Assembly: GCA_938091715.1 (NCBI GenBank)
Contig: CALKMT010000066.1
Location: 1 to 7,699 of the forward strand
Length of the DNA stretch: 7,699 nt
Direction: 5' to 3'
Source: an uncultured Litorivicinus sp.
Lineage (GTDB): Bacteria; Pseudomonadota; Gammaproteobacteria; Pseudomonadales; Litorivicinaceae
A program made the position numbers and the translations under genes. Positions 1 to 6,460 of the stretch are shown one piece after another; within the stretch, counting starts at the first letter, position 1; every line of letters begins with the position of its first letter. The notes under the pieces are model-generated. The model had not been told where the DNA came from, made no database searches, and worked only from the letters and a program-made list of their open reading frames with translations.

Positions 1-120
1 GACAACATACCAGAACCGCGCCTGGTGTTTTGGCTTGAAATCCGCGACACGCCCAGGTCCTTGCAGGCCCTGGCGGTTCAGGTCAGACCCAAACCACCAC
101 CGCCGCCGATCGATGAATAA
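1..120 (+). CDS. C-terminal end of an unidentified protein (5' part outside window)
   Basis: Frame 1 is open from the window edge to a TAA at 118-120 and encodes the last 39 residues of a protein. The visible tail has a short hydrophobic and aromatic patch (LVFWLEI), then a basic stretch, and ends in a run of five prolines followed by IDE. The codons are GC-rich and match the rest of the window, so a real gene end is likely. Its stop sits directly against the stop of convergent purL, which also supports a true gene boundary. There is too little sequence to assign a family, and I do not recognise it. Confidence 0.55.
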   Translation, partial: DNIPEPRLVFWLEIRDTPRSLQALAVQVRPKPPPPPIDE

Positions 121-3100
121 CTACTGAACAAACAGCCGTGCGTTATCGAACAGCCGGCTCCAAGGAGCGTCGCCCTGCCCCCAATCGGTGGGTGACCAGG
201 AGTGTTGCAACACCCGGGTGACCCGCTCGGGGTGCGGCATCATGATAGTCACGCGGCCGTCGTCACTGGTAAAGCCGTTCAGTCCGCCGTCGGATCCATT
301 GGGGTTGGCCGGATAGTGCTCGGCGGGCTGGCCGTAATGATCGACATAGCGAAGGGCCGCCTTGGCCTGACTTAAAGAACCGGTTTGACTCTGAACACGT
401 CCCTCGCCGTGGGCCACAGCAATCATTAGCTGACTGCCCTGCATGCCATCGAGCAACACCGAGGGCGACTCCATAACCTCGACCATCGACAAGCGCGCTT
501 CAAACTGCCGGCTGTGGTTTTGCACAAACCCCGGCCAGTGCGTAGCGCCAGGGATAATGTCCTTTAGCCGCGAGACCATCTGACAGCCGTTACAGACGCC
601 CAGGGTAAAGGTCTCAGGCCGCTCAAAGTAGGCTTGGAAGGCATCCCGCAGGGCCGGAGCCTCTAGGATTCCCGCAGCCCAGCCGCCACCGGCGCCCAAC
701 ACATCGCCGAAGCTGAATCCACCGCAGGCCGCCAGCCCCTGGAATTGTTGTAGCAGTTCTGGATTCTGGGCCAGGTCCTGCATGTGCAGATCCACCGCGT
801 CAAAACCTGCCGAGGTAAAGGCCCCGGCCATTTCGATCTGCCCGTTAACGCCTTGCTCACGCAACACGGCCACCTTGGGACGGGTGCCCAATATAGCGGG
901 GGCCGAGATCGGCTTGAAGGTAACCCGGGGCGTTAGGCCCGGGTCCTGGTCGTCAATCAGGCTCATGTATTCTTGTTGCGCGCACTCGGGATTGTCACGA
1001 CGCGCCGCCACTTCGTAGCTGACACGACTCCAATGGCGCTCCAACGTGGCTCGGGGACGGTCAATGATCAACTCCCCTTTGTACGCCACCTGAATACGTT
1101 GGTGCTCGCGGGTGCATGAGCCCAGATGGATGGCCAGCAGGCCCGCTTTTTCAGCGGCTCGACGGGCTTCGGAAGCCAGGGTCACCGGCACCTGGACCAC
1201 GACACCGGGGGTCTCGGAGAACAGCACCTGCCAGGGATCCAGTTTATGAATCGCGATTTCAAGGCCAGCACGGCTGGCAAAGGCCATCTCGCACAAGCTC
1301 GCCCACAGACCGCCATCGCTGACGTCATGATAGGCACCCAGCGCGTCGCGGAATTGGTTCAACCAGCCCAATAGGCTGGACAACTGGGTAATGTCGGACA
1401 GATCCGGCGCGTGGTCACCGATCTGATCCACAACCTGGCCCAGTACCGAGGCACCCAGCGGCAGTTGCGGATCCAGCGGAATCCACCACAACTGCGATTC
1501 GGTGTCGGTGTCCATCTGAGGAGTCAGACTGTTTTTAACACTGGGCAAGGTGGCAAAGGCCGTGACCACCAAGGAGACCGGCGAGACGCTTTGGCCTTGG
1601 TCCCATTTGCTCTTCATGGACATCGAATCTTTGCCGACCGGCACCGCCACCCCCAAGGTTTGGCAGGCTTGGGACAGGGCATCCACGGTGTCATACAAGA
1701 CCGCACCCTGGTCCTGGTGGTCGGCAGCGGCCATCCAGTTCGCGCTCAGGCGAACATCCGCAAGCGACGCCACCGGTGCGGCGAACAGATTGGTCAAACT
1801 TTCGGCCAGGGCAACCCGGGCACTGGCGGGACCCGATAAAATCGCAGCCGGTGTGCGCTCGCCCATGCTCATCGCCTCGCCCGCATCGCCCTCAAAGTCC
1901 AGCAAGGTAACCGCGCAGTCGGCGACGGGGACCTGCCACGGGCCGACCATTTGGTCGCGATGCACCAGGCCGGTAATACTCCGATCCCCGATCGTGATCA
2001 GGAATTTCTTGGATGCTACCGTGGGGTGCTCTAGGACCCTAATCGCGGCCTGTTCTAGGGTCAGATCACCGGTTTCGATCGGCGAAAACTCCATCGGTGC
2101 TCGCTGCACCTGACGGTGCATTTTAGGCGGCTTGCCAAACAGCACTTCCAAGGGCAAATCCACCGGCGTATCGCCCAGTAAACTGTCCTCGACCACCAGA
2201 CGTTGCTCGTCCGTTGCCTGGCCGACCACTGCATAGGGGCAACGCTCGCGCTGGCACAGGGCGATGAACGCCTCCAGTCGATCTGGATCGATCGCCATGA
2301 CGTAACGCTCTTGGCTTTCGTTACACCAGATCTCGAGCGGACTCATGCCCGGCTCATCCGTTAACACGGCCCGTAAATCAAATCGGCCACCCGTGCCGCC
2401 GTCTTTGACCAGCTCGGGCAAGGCGTTGGATAGGCCACCCGCGCCGACGTCATGGATAAAGATAATCGGATTGTCGTCACCCAGGCGCCAGCAATGATCG
2501 ATGACTTCTTGGCAACGGCGCTCCATTTCGGGGTTACCGCGCTGAACGCTGGCAAAATCCAATGCCGCGCTGGAATCCCCCGAGGCGACCGAGCTGGCCG
2601 CACCGCCCCCCAGGCCAATCAACATGCCCGGACCGCCCAGTACGACCAACTGGCTGCCAGCAGGAAACTCTGATTTGAGCGCTTGCGAGGGACGCACTGT
2701 GCCCAGGCCGCCCGCCAGCATGATCGGCTTGTGGTAACCCCAATCCTGCCACTCAAAGTCGCGGAAATAGCCGCACAAATTGGGACGTCCAAATTCGTTG
2801 TTAAAGCTGGCCCCGCCAATCGGCCCCTCGGTCATAATTTGCAGCGGGTTGGCGATGCGCTCGGGCTTGTTCTCGGGGTGCTCCCAGGGCTGTTCAAAGC
2901 CGGGAATCCGCAGGTGCGAGGTTGTGAATCCGGTCAAGCCGGCTTTGGGCTTGGCGCCCAGTCCGGTCGCGCCCTCGTCGCGGATCTCGCCACCAGCGCC
3001 GGTGGCCGCCCCGGCAAAAGGACTGATGGCGGTTGGGTGGTTGTGAGTTTCCACCTTCATCAACATCTGGGCTTGCTCGTGGTGGACCTGGTACAGCCCG

Positions 3101-3864
3101 TCGGTATTGGGCCACAGGCGTGCCGCCATGTGCCCCTCGACCACCGCCGCGTTATCGCTGTAGGCACTGACCACGCCTTCGGGGGCCGCGGCATGGGTGT
3201 CACGAATCATCCGGAACAGGGATTTGCTTTGCGTCTGGCCATCGATCGTCCAGTCCGCATTAAAAATTTTGTGGCGGCAATGCTCTGAGTTGGCCTGGGC
3301 AAACATCATCAACTCGACGTCGGTCGGATCTCGGCCCAACCCTGCAAAGGCTTCGGCCAGATACTCCACCTCGTCTTCACTGAGCGCCAGACCGAGTGTC
3401 TGGTTGGCCGACTGCAGCGCGGCCTGGGCGTCGGAACCCAGTTCGACGCGACCTAAGGGCCGGGGCGCCTCGTGGCTAAATAACGCATCCAGCGCATCCA
3501 GCGATGCGAACGCGTTTTCGGTCATCCGATCGTGCAGTTGGTCGGCATAGGGCGACAGGTCAACCTCGGCGGAATACAGCACCGCCCGTTCAACACGGTT
3601 TACGTCCAGGCCGACTCGGTGAAAAATGTCCGTAGCCTTGGAGCTCCAAGGTGAACGCGTGCCAATACGCGGGCACACAATCAGCGAACAGGCGAGCGGT
3701 GAGGCGGGCTGCAACAGGCGTTCAAGTTTGGCGTCGTCCAGCGTGGCCTGTCCCTGATCGATCAAGTAAACCCACTGACTGCGGATGGCTTGGCCGTCAA
3801 AGCCGGCCAGGCGCCGGGTGATTTCGTAGGTTGGATAGGCTTCCTGCCCATAAATGACGCGCAT
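121..3864 (-). CDS. purL: Phosphoribosylformylglycinamidine synthase (FGAM synthase), single-chain large form
   Basis: This cytoplasmic enzyme carries out the fourth step of de novo purine synthesis: FGAR + glutamine + ATP give FGAM + glutamate + ADP + Pi. The protein is 1247 residues, slightly shorter than the E. coli enzyme (about 1295). In order it has an N-terminal PurS-like region (about 1-150), a linker, two AIR-synthase-type halves, and a class I glutamine amidotransferase domain (about 975-1247). Visible signatures are ANSEHCRHK (191-199), VETHNHPTAISPF (271-283) and GAATGAGGEIRDEGATG (285-301). The glutaminase nucleophile is Cys1091 in GVCNGC, and the partner His1211 and Glu1213 lie in MMPHPERV, so the active site is complete. 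The frame stays open upstream to an ATG at 4179, but those 105 codons lie antisense in mltF. The start at 3864 gives the usual MRVIYG N-terminus and has a good ribosome site. Its stop (TAG) touches the stop of the preceding convergent gene. Confidence 0.98.
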   Translation of the reverse strand: MRVIYGQEAYPTYEITRRLAGFDGQAIRSQWVYLIDQGQATLDDAKLERLLQPASPLACSLIVCPRIGTRSPWSSKATDIFHRVGLDVNRVERAVLYSAEVDLSPYADQLHDRMTENAFASLDALDALFSHEAPRPLGRVELGSDAQAALQSANQTLGLALSEDEVEYLAEAFAGLGRDPTDVELMMFAQANSEHCRHKIFNADWTIDGQTQSKSLFRMIRDTHAAAPEGVVSAYSDNAAVVEGHMAARLWPNTDGLYQVHHEQAQMLMKVETHNHPTAISPFAGAATGAGGEIRDEGATGLGAKPKAGLTGFTTSHLRIPGFEQPWEHPENKPERIANPLQIMTEGPIGGASFNNEFGRPNLCGYFRDFEWQDWGYHKPIMLAGGLGTVRPSQALKSEFPAGSQLVVLGGPGMLIGLGGGAASSVASGDSSAALDFASVQRGNPEMERRCQEVIDHCWRLGDDNPIIFIHDVGAGGLSNALPELVKDGGTGGRFDLRAVLTDEPGMSPLEIWCNESQERYVMAIDPDRLEAFIALCQRERCPYAVVGQATDEQRLVVEDSLLGDTPVDLPLEVLFGKPPKMHRQVQRAPMEFSPIETGDLTLEQAAIRVLEHPTVASKKFLITIGDRSITGLVHRDQMVGPWQVPVADCAVTLLDFEGDAGEAMSMGERTPAAILSGPASARVALAESLTNLFAAPVASLADVRLSANWMAAADHQDQGAVLYDTVDALSQACQTLGVAVPVGKDSMSMKSKWDQGQSVSPVSLVVTAFATLPSVKNSLTPQMDTDTESQLWWIPLDPQLPLGASVLGQVVDQIGDHAPDLSDITQLSSLLGWLNQFRDALGAYHDVSDGGLWASLCEMAFASRAGLEIAIHKLDPWQVLFSETPGVVVQVPVTLASEARRAAEKAGLLAIHLGSCTREHQRIQVAYKGELIIDRPRATLERHWSRVSYEVAARRDNPECAQQEYMSLIDDQDPGLTPRVTFKPISAPAILGTRPKVAVLREQGVNGQIEMAGAFTSAGFDAVDLHMQDLAQNPELLQQFQGLAACGGFSFGDVLGAGGGWAAGILEAPALRDAFQAYFERPETFTLGVCNGCQMVSRLKDIIPGATHWPGFVQNHSRQFEARLSMVEVMESPSVLLDGMQGSQLMIAVAHGEGRVQSQTGSLSQAKAALRYVDHYGQPAEHYPANPNGSDGGLNGFTSDDGRVTIMMPHPERVTRVLQHSWSPTDWGQGDAPWSRLFDNARLFVQ

Positions 3865-3870
3865 GAACGA

Positions 3871-3875
3871 CTCCC
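3871..3875 (-). promoter_or_regulatory. Ribosome binding site of purL
   Basis: On the minus strand GGGAG lies six bases before the ATG at 3864. It decides the purL start in favour of the short form over the upstream in-frame ATG at 4179, which lies inside mltF. Confidence 0.75.
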
Positions 3876-3892
3876 GAAAAATCAAGGCGCGG

Positions 3893-3901
3893 ATAATAGC
3901 A
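3893..3901 (-). promoter_or_regulatory. Candidate extended -10 promoter for purL
   Basis: Read on the minus strand this is TGC-TATTAT: a five-of-six match to the TATAAT -10 box, preceded directly by the TGn of an extended -10 element. I see no good -35 hexamer upstream, which is typical of extended -10 promoters. A start about seven bases downstream would give a leader of roughly 20 nt with the GGGAG ribosome site in it. The same A+T-rich patch read on the plus strand contains GATAAT (3892-3897), which could serve mltF, although no -35 is visible for it. The assignment is by motif only. Confidence 0.4.
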
Positions 3902-3937
3902 AAAACATTTCCCCAGCGGCGCGCTAAACTGTGCGGT

Positions 3938-5290
3938 ATGCGTTTTTTATCCGCCCTGCTGGTGCTCTTGTTGATCGGCTGCGAGGGTCCCCCGGCCTCT
4001 GACACAACCCCAAGCGTCGCCAAGGAACCCTTGCGGGTTCTGATCAAGCCGACCAATTCGACGTTTTGGGATCGTCCCTGGGGGCTGTCAGGCCTGGATT
4101 TAGAGCTGGCCGAGCGCCTGGCCAAACGACTGGGTCGGCCGTTGGAGCAGATCGAACTGAACGACGATCGCCTGATCATTGAGACCCTGGCCGCCGGTCA
4201 AGCGGATCTGGCCGCGGTCTCGTTGCCGATCCTGCAAACCTGGAATCAGCAGGTCGAGTTCAGCGATTGGATCCTGGAAGACCAGTACGTGCTGGCTTAC
4301 AGCGCCGATCAAGAACCACCAGATTTGTCCCAATTGGACATCTCAAGCGTCGCGGTGGCGGCCCATGAAAGCGCGTTGGCCTTTGCCCGAGAACAGCAAG
4401 TATTGATTGGCAAACTGCGCCCCTACCCGGATCAGGATGCTTTTTCCCTGATGCGCGGCGTAGCCGAGGGCAGAGTGCCCGTGGCGCTCGTGCAACAGGC
4501 CCAGTTTGATTTGGCCCGGGCTGCGCATTTGGAGCTTAACGCCCTGCCCGTCGGGGACTCGGTGCTGTTGGGCTGGCCCATGGGCAAGGGCTCGGATGGA
4601 AAAATTCGCCGGGCACTCAACCAAATTATTGCCCGGGCGCAACGCAGCGGCGAGTTAGACGACGTGATTGTCCGCCATCTGCCCGGCCAACCCTTGCAGG
4701 GTTTTGCGGCTCGCAGTTTTGACAACCACATCCAAGATCGGCTGTCGGTGCACTGGCAGCATTTTGCCGACGCAGGCGTCGATACCGACCAGGATCCTTT
4801 GCTGTTGGCCGCCATCGGCTACCAAGAAAGTCATTGGCGGCGCCGCGCCAAATCACCGACTGGAGTGCGCGGAGTGATGATGCTGACGTTGCCCACCGCC
4901 AAGGAAATGGGCGTGACTAACCGGCTGGATGCCCGGCAAAGTATTTTTGGTGGCGCCCGCTATTTACGTAAAACCCGGGATCGACTGCCGGACACCATCC
5001 CGGAACCGGATCGCACCTGGATGGCACTGGCGGCCTACAATCTGGGCTACGGTCACCTGACGGATGTACGACGTCACGTGGAGCAAACTGGCGGCGATCC
5101 CAACCAATGGCAGGACATTCGAGCGGCCCTGCCACTTAAAGCCAAGCGCGACGTCAAATTTAAGAACGGGCGGGCACGGGGCAACGAAGCCGTTGCCTAC
5201 GTCGACAATATCCGCAACTATTACAACGCCTTGCTGATCAAGGACAGCCAAGAAAGTTTGTTGGCGGAATTACGAAACCCAGAAGGATAA
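3938..5290 (+). CDS. mltF: Membrane-bound lytic murein transglycosylase F, lipoprotein
   Basis: The enzyme cleaves the MurNAc-GlcNAc glycan link of peptidoglycan, forming 1,6-anhydromuramyl ends. The protein is 450 residues. It begins with a short lipoprotein signal (MRFLSALLVLLLIGC) with lipobox L-I-G-Cys15; Glu16 at position +2 predicts sorting to the outer membrane. Residues about 32-246 resemble a family 3 periplasmic solute-binding domain, with PWGLSGLDLELAERLAKRLG near its start; this is the regulatory half typical of MltF. Residues about 275-430 form the SLT domain: catalytic Glu297 in AAIGYQESHW, GVRGVMMLT (309-317), AAYNLGYGH (365-373) and YVDNIRNYY (421-429). An upstream ATG at 3854 is rejected because it would bury the lipoprotein signal behind 28 polar residues and overlap purL. 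No strong Shine-Dalgarno precedes 3938. It is shorter than E. coli MltF (518 residues), mostly at the ends. The divergent purL and nearby tadA match the order in E. coli. Confidence 0.96.
   Translation: MRFLSALLVLLLIGCEGPPASDTTPSVAKEPLRVLIKPTNSTFWDRPWGLSGLDLELAERLAKRLGRPLEQIELNDDRLIIETLAAGQADLAAVSLPILQTWNQQVEFSDWILEDQYVLAYSADQEPPDLSQLDISSVAVAAHESALAFAREQQVLIGKLRPYPDQDAFSLMRGVAEGRVPVALVQQAQFDLARAAHLELNALPVGDSVLLGWPMGKGSDGKIRRALNQIIARAQRSGELDDVIVRHLPGQPLQGFAARSFDNHIQDRLSVHWQHFADAGVDTDQDPLLLAAIGYQESHWRRRAKSPTGVRGVMMLTLPTAKEMGVTNRLDARQSIFGGARYLRKTRDRLPDTIPEPDRTWMALAAYNLGYGHLTDVRRHVEQTGGDPNQWQDIRAALPLKAKRDVKFKNGRARGNEAVAYVDNIRNYYNALLIKDSQESLLAELRNPEG
5283..5287 (+). promoter_or_regulatory. Ribosome binding site of the small gene, inside the end of mltF
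   Basis: AAGGA lies in the last codons of mltF, directly before its TAA (5288-5290), six bases ahead of the ATG at 5294. It supports the start of the small gene and suggests that its translation is coupled to that of mltF. Confidence 0.7.
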
Positions 5291-5293
5291 GTC

Positions 5294-5572
5294 ATGAAGA
5301 CGGTACACAAGTACGTGCTCACGCCCCACGGCGAACCCAAAACCATCGAGCTGACCCGCGAGCATCAATTTGTTTATTCCAGCTTTATGACCAACGCCAA
5401 AGAAATCTGGGTCTGGGTCGAAGTCGACACCGACCCGGGCGCGGCCCGGGAAGTCAAAACCTTAAAAGTCACCCGCTCTGGGGACGCCCTGCCACAAGAG
5501 GCCGAACACTGCGGCACCGCGGTGGATCAGTACCACGCCGAGGCGTATCACGTTTACTGTTTAGATTCCTGA
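5294..5572 (+). CDS. Small DUF7352-like protein of unknown function
   Basis: This gene encodes a 92-residue soluble protein with no signal peptide or membrane segment. The layout resembles, from memory, the small DUF7352-type proteins: an N-terminal strand MKTVHKYVL, an acidic and aromatic middle (EIWVWVEVD, 37-45), a KTLKVTRSGDALP stretch, and a C-terminal EHCGT...AYHVY strand. Those proteins have no assigned biochemical role, and I infer none. The start at 5294 follows the mltF stop by 3 bp and has an AAGGA ribosome site within mltF, so the two are probably co-transcribed and perhaps translationally coupled. The last 19 bases overlap the 3' end of convergent tadA. Codon use is like its neighbours, and a good ribosome site argues for a real gene rather than a chance frame. 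The family assignment is moderate because it rests on pattern resemblance, not on an alignment. Confidence 0.75.
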   Translation: MKTVHKYVLTPHGEPKTIELTREHQFVYSSFMTNAKEIWVWVEVDTDPGAAREVKTLKVTRSGDALPQEAEHCGTAVDQYHAEAYHVYCLDS

Positions 5573-6012
5573 CGCCGGCGGGCAAAGAACTCGGACATCA
5601 AGGCGCTGGCCTGTGGCGCCAGCACACCACCCGTCGCCTCGACCCGATGATTCAACCAGGGCTGCTCAAAGCCCCGGTGCTGACTGACGCAGGCACCGGA
5701 TTTGGGTTCGCTGGCCCCAAATACCACACGTCGAATGCGCGCATGCACAATCCCACCGACACACATACCGCAGGGTTCCAGCGTAACGTACAAATCACAG
5801 CCACTTAAACGATAGTTGCCCAGTGTGCGCGCGGCATCCCGCATGGCCACCATCTCGGCGTGCGCGGTGGGATCGTGGGTGCCGATCGGCTGATTAAAGC
5901 CCACGCCGACCAGGCGATTCTCTTTGACCACCAAGGCGCCGACCGGCACCTCGTTAAGCGCTGCCCCACGTCGGGCTTGGGCGAGCGCCATGCGCATCCA
6001 TTTTTCATCCAT
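5554..6012 (-). CDS. tadA: tRNA-specific adenosine deaminase (A34 to inosine)
   Basis: TadA deaminates the wobble adenosine of tRNA-Arg(ACG) to inosine, allowing one tRNA to read CGU, CGC and CGA. It is a cytoplasmic zinc enzyme that works as a dimer and is normally essential. The 152-residue protein has the complete cytidine/deoxycytidylate deaminase-type site: zinc ligand His51 and catalytic Glu53 in PTAHAEM, and zinc ligands Cys81 and Cys84 in EPCGMC. Further family marks are EVPVGALVV (21-29), NQPIGTHDPTAHAE (40-53), RRVVFGASEPKSGA (94-107) and NHRVEATGGVLA (121-132). The start at 6012 is the only possible one upstream of WMRMAL, because an in-frame TAA lies four codons before it. No clear Shine-Dalgarno is visible; the upstream bases are GCCGCC. 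It follows the RND permease on the same strand after a 49-bp gap, and its tail overlaps the small gene by 19 bp. Confidence 0.96.
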   Translation of the reverse strand: MDEKWMRMALAQARRGAALNEVPVGALVVKENRLVGVGFNQPIGTHDPTAHAEMVAMRDAARTLGNYRLSGCDLYVTLEPCGMCVGGIVHARIRRVVFGASEPKSGACVSQHRGFEQPWLNHRVEATGGVLAPQASALMSEFFARRRQESKQ

Positions 6013-6061
6013 GGCGGCAGTTTAGAGATCCCCGCCCCCCTTCACCAGCGTAGCAAACCGC
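6013..6061 (-). other. Short spacer between the RND permease and tadA
   Basis: These 49 bases hold a G-rich tract on the minus strand (opposite 6031-6040) and no stem followed by a T run. I see neither a terminator nor a recognisable promoter, so read-through from the permease gene into tadA is possible. Confidence 0.4.
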
Positions 6062-6460
6062 TTAAACCGGCTGGGTGGCGACCTCGGTTTTTGGCCGATA
6101 CCACATCACGACCCGATAAATGGCAGGCGTCAGGACCAAGGCCAGCAAAATACTGAAGCCAACGCCGCCTGCGATCACCACCGCCAACGGCGGCCAGAAC
6201 AATCCCCCGCCCAACATCAGGGGCAAAAAGCCGCCAATGGTGGTCAATGTGGTACTCAGAATGTGTCGAGTGCAGCCCATCGCGGCGTTGACCAAGGCCG
6301 TCACATCGCCCTGCCGGGCCTGGGGATCGGCCTGAATGGCGGCCAGCACGACAATCGAGCCATTGATCGCAACCCCCATCAAGCCTGCGGTGCCCAGGAT
6401 CGGATTGAACCCCAGCGGGACTCCGGAAAACACCAAGGCCAGAAGCCCTGAGCCGACCGA
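6062..6460 (-). CDS. RND efflux permease, C-terminal 132 residues in the shifted frame (TM9 end to TM12)
   Basis: This is the continuation of the permease after the frame break, ending at TAA 6064-6062. Joined at the T7 run it reads smoothly as ...LGNFF-SVGSGLLALVFSGVPLGFNP... It contains the TM10 segment ILGTAGLMGVAINGSIVVL, then the cytoplasmic turn ILSTTLTTIGGFLPLM into TM11, and TM12 ending LVLTPAIYRVV, all characteristic of RND permeases. The frame is open back only to a TAA at 6469-6467, and the first ATG is at 6436. A separate start there would give a 124-residue membrane stub with no known function, so I read this as the tail of the upstream gene and not as an independent protein. In TM10 the position of the AcrB lysine appears to be Asn (GVAING); my manual alignment is uncertain. 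About 50 bp separate it from tadA. Confidence 0.8.
   Translation of the reverse strand, partial: SVGSGLLALVFSGVPLGFNPILGTAGLMGVAINGSIVVLAAIQADPQARQGDVTALVNAAMGCTRHILSTTLTTIGGFLPLMLGGGLFWPPLAVVIAGGVGFSILLALVLTPAIYRVVMWYRPKTEVATQPV

Noticed and set aside
1411..3288. Several long plus-strand open frames inside purL (up to 201 codons)
   Set aside because: They are antisense to a strongly conserved gene in high-GC sequence, where such open frames are expected. They have no recognisable domains and low-complexity composition.
3899..3914. Possible PurR operator upstream of purL (GCAAAAACATTTCC)
   Set aside because: GCAA is present, but the central CG is missing and the right half-site is off by one base from the PurR consensus. 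The match is no better than chance in an A-rich patch.
3854..3937. Upstream ATG giving a 28-residue longer MltF
   Set aside because: It would place a polar, basic stretch before a clear lipoprotein signal peptide and would overlap the purL start.
3865..4179. In-frame 105-codon upstream extension of purL
   Set aside because: It lies entirely antisense to the mltF start region, has no family similarity, and the MRVIYG start at 3864 has a proper ribosome site.
5605..5623. Inverted repeat GCTGGC / GCCAGC with a 7-nt loop as a terminator for the mltF transcript
   Set aside because: It has only six base pairs, no following T run, and lies within conserved tadA coding sequence.
5680..5715. TadA variant ACVS and Glu102 where E. 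coli TadA has AAGS and Asp108
   Set aside because: From memory, EPK-type sequences with varied residues after GA occur in other gammaproteobacterial TadA proteins. All catalytic and zinc residues are intact, so this looks like normal family variation.
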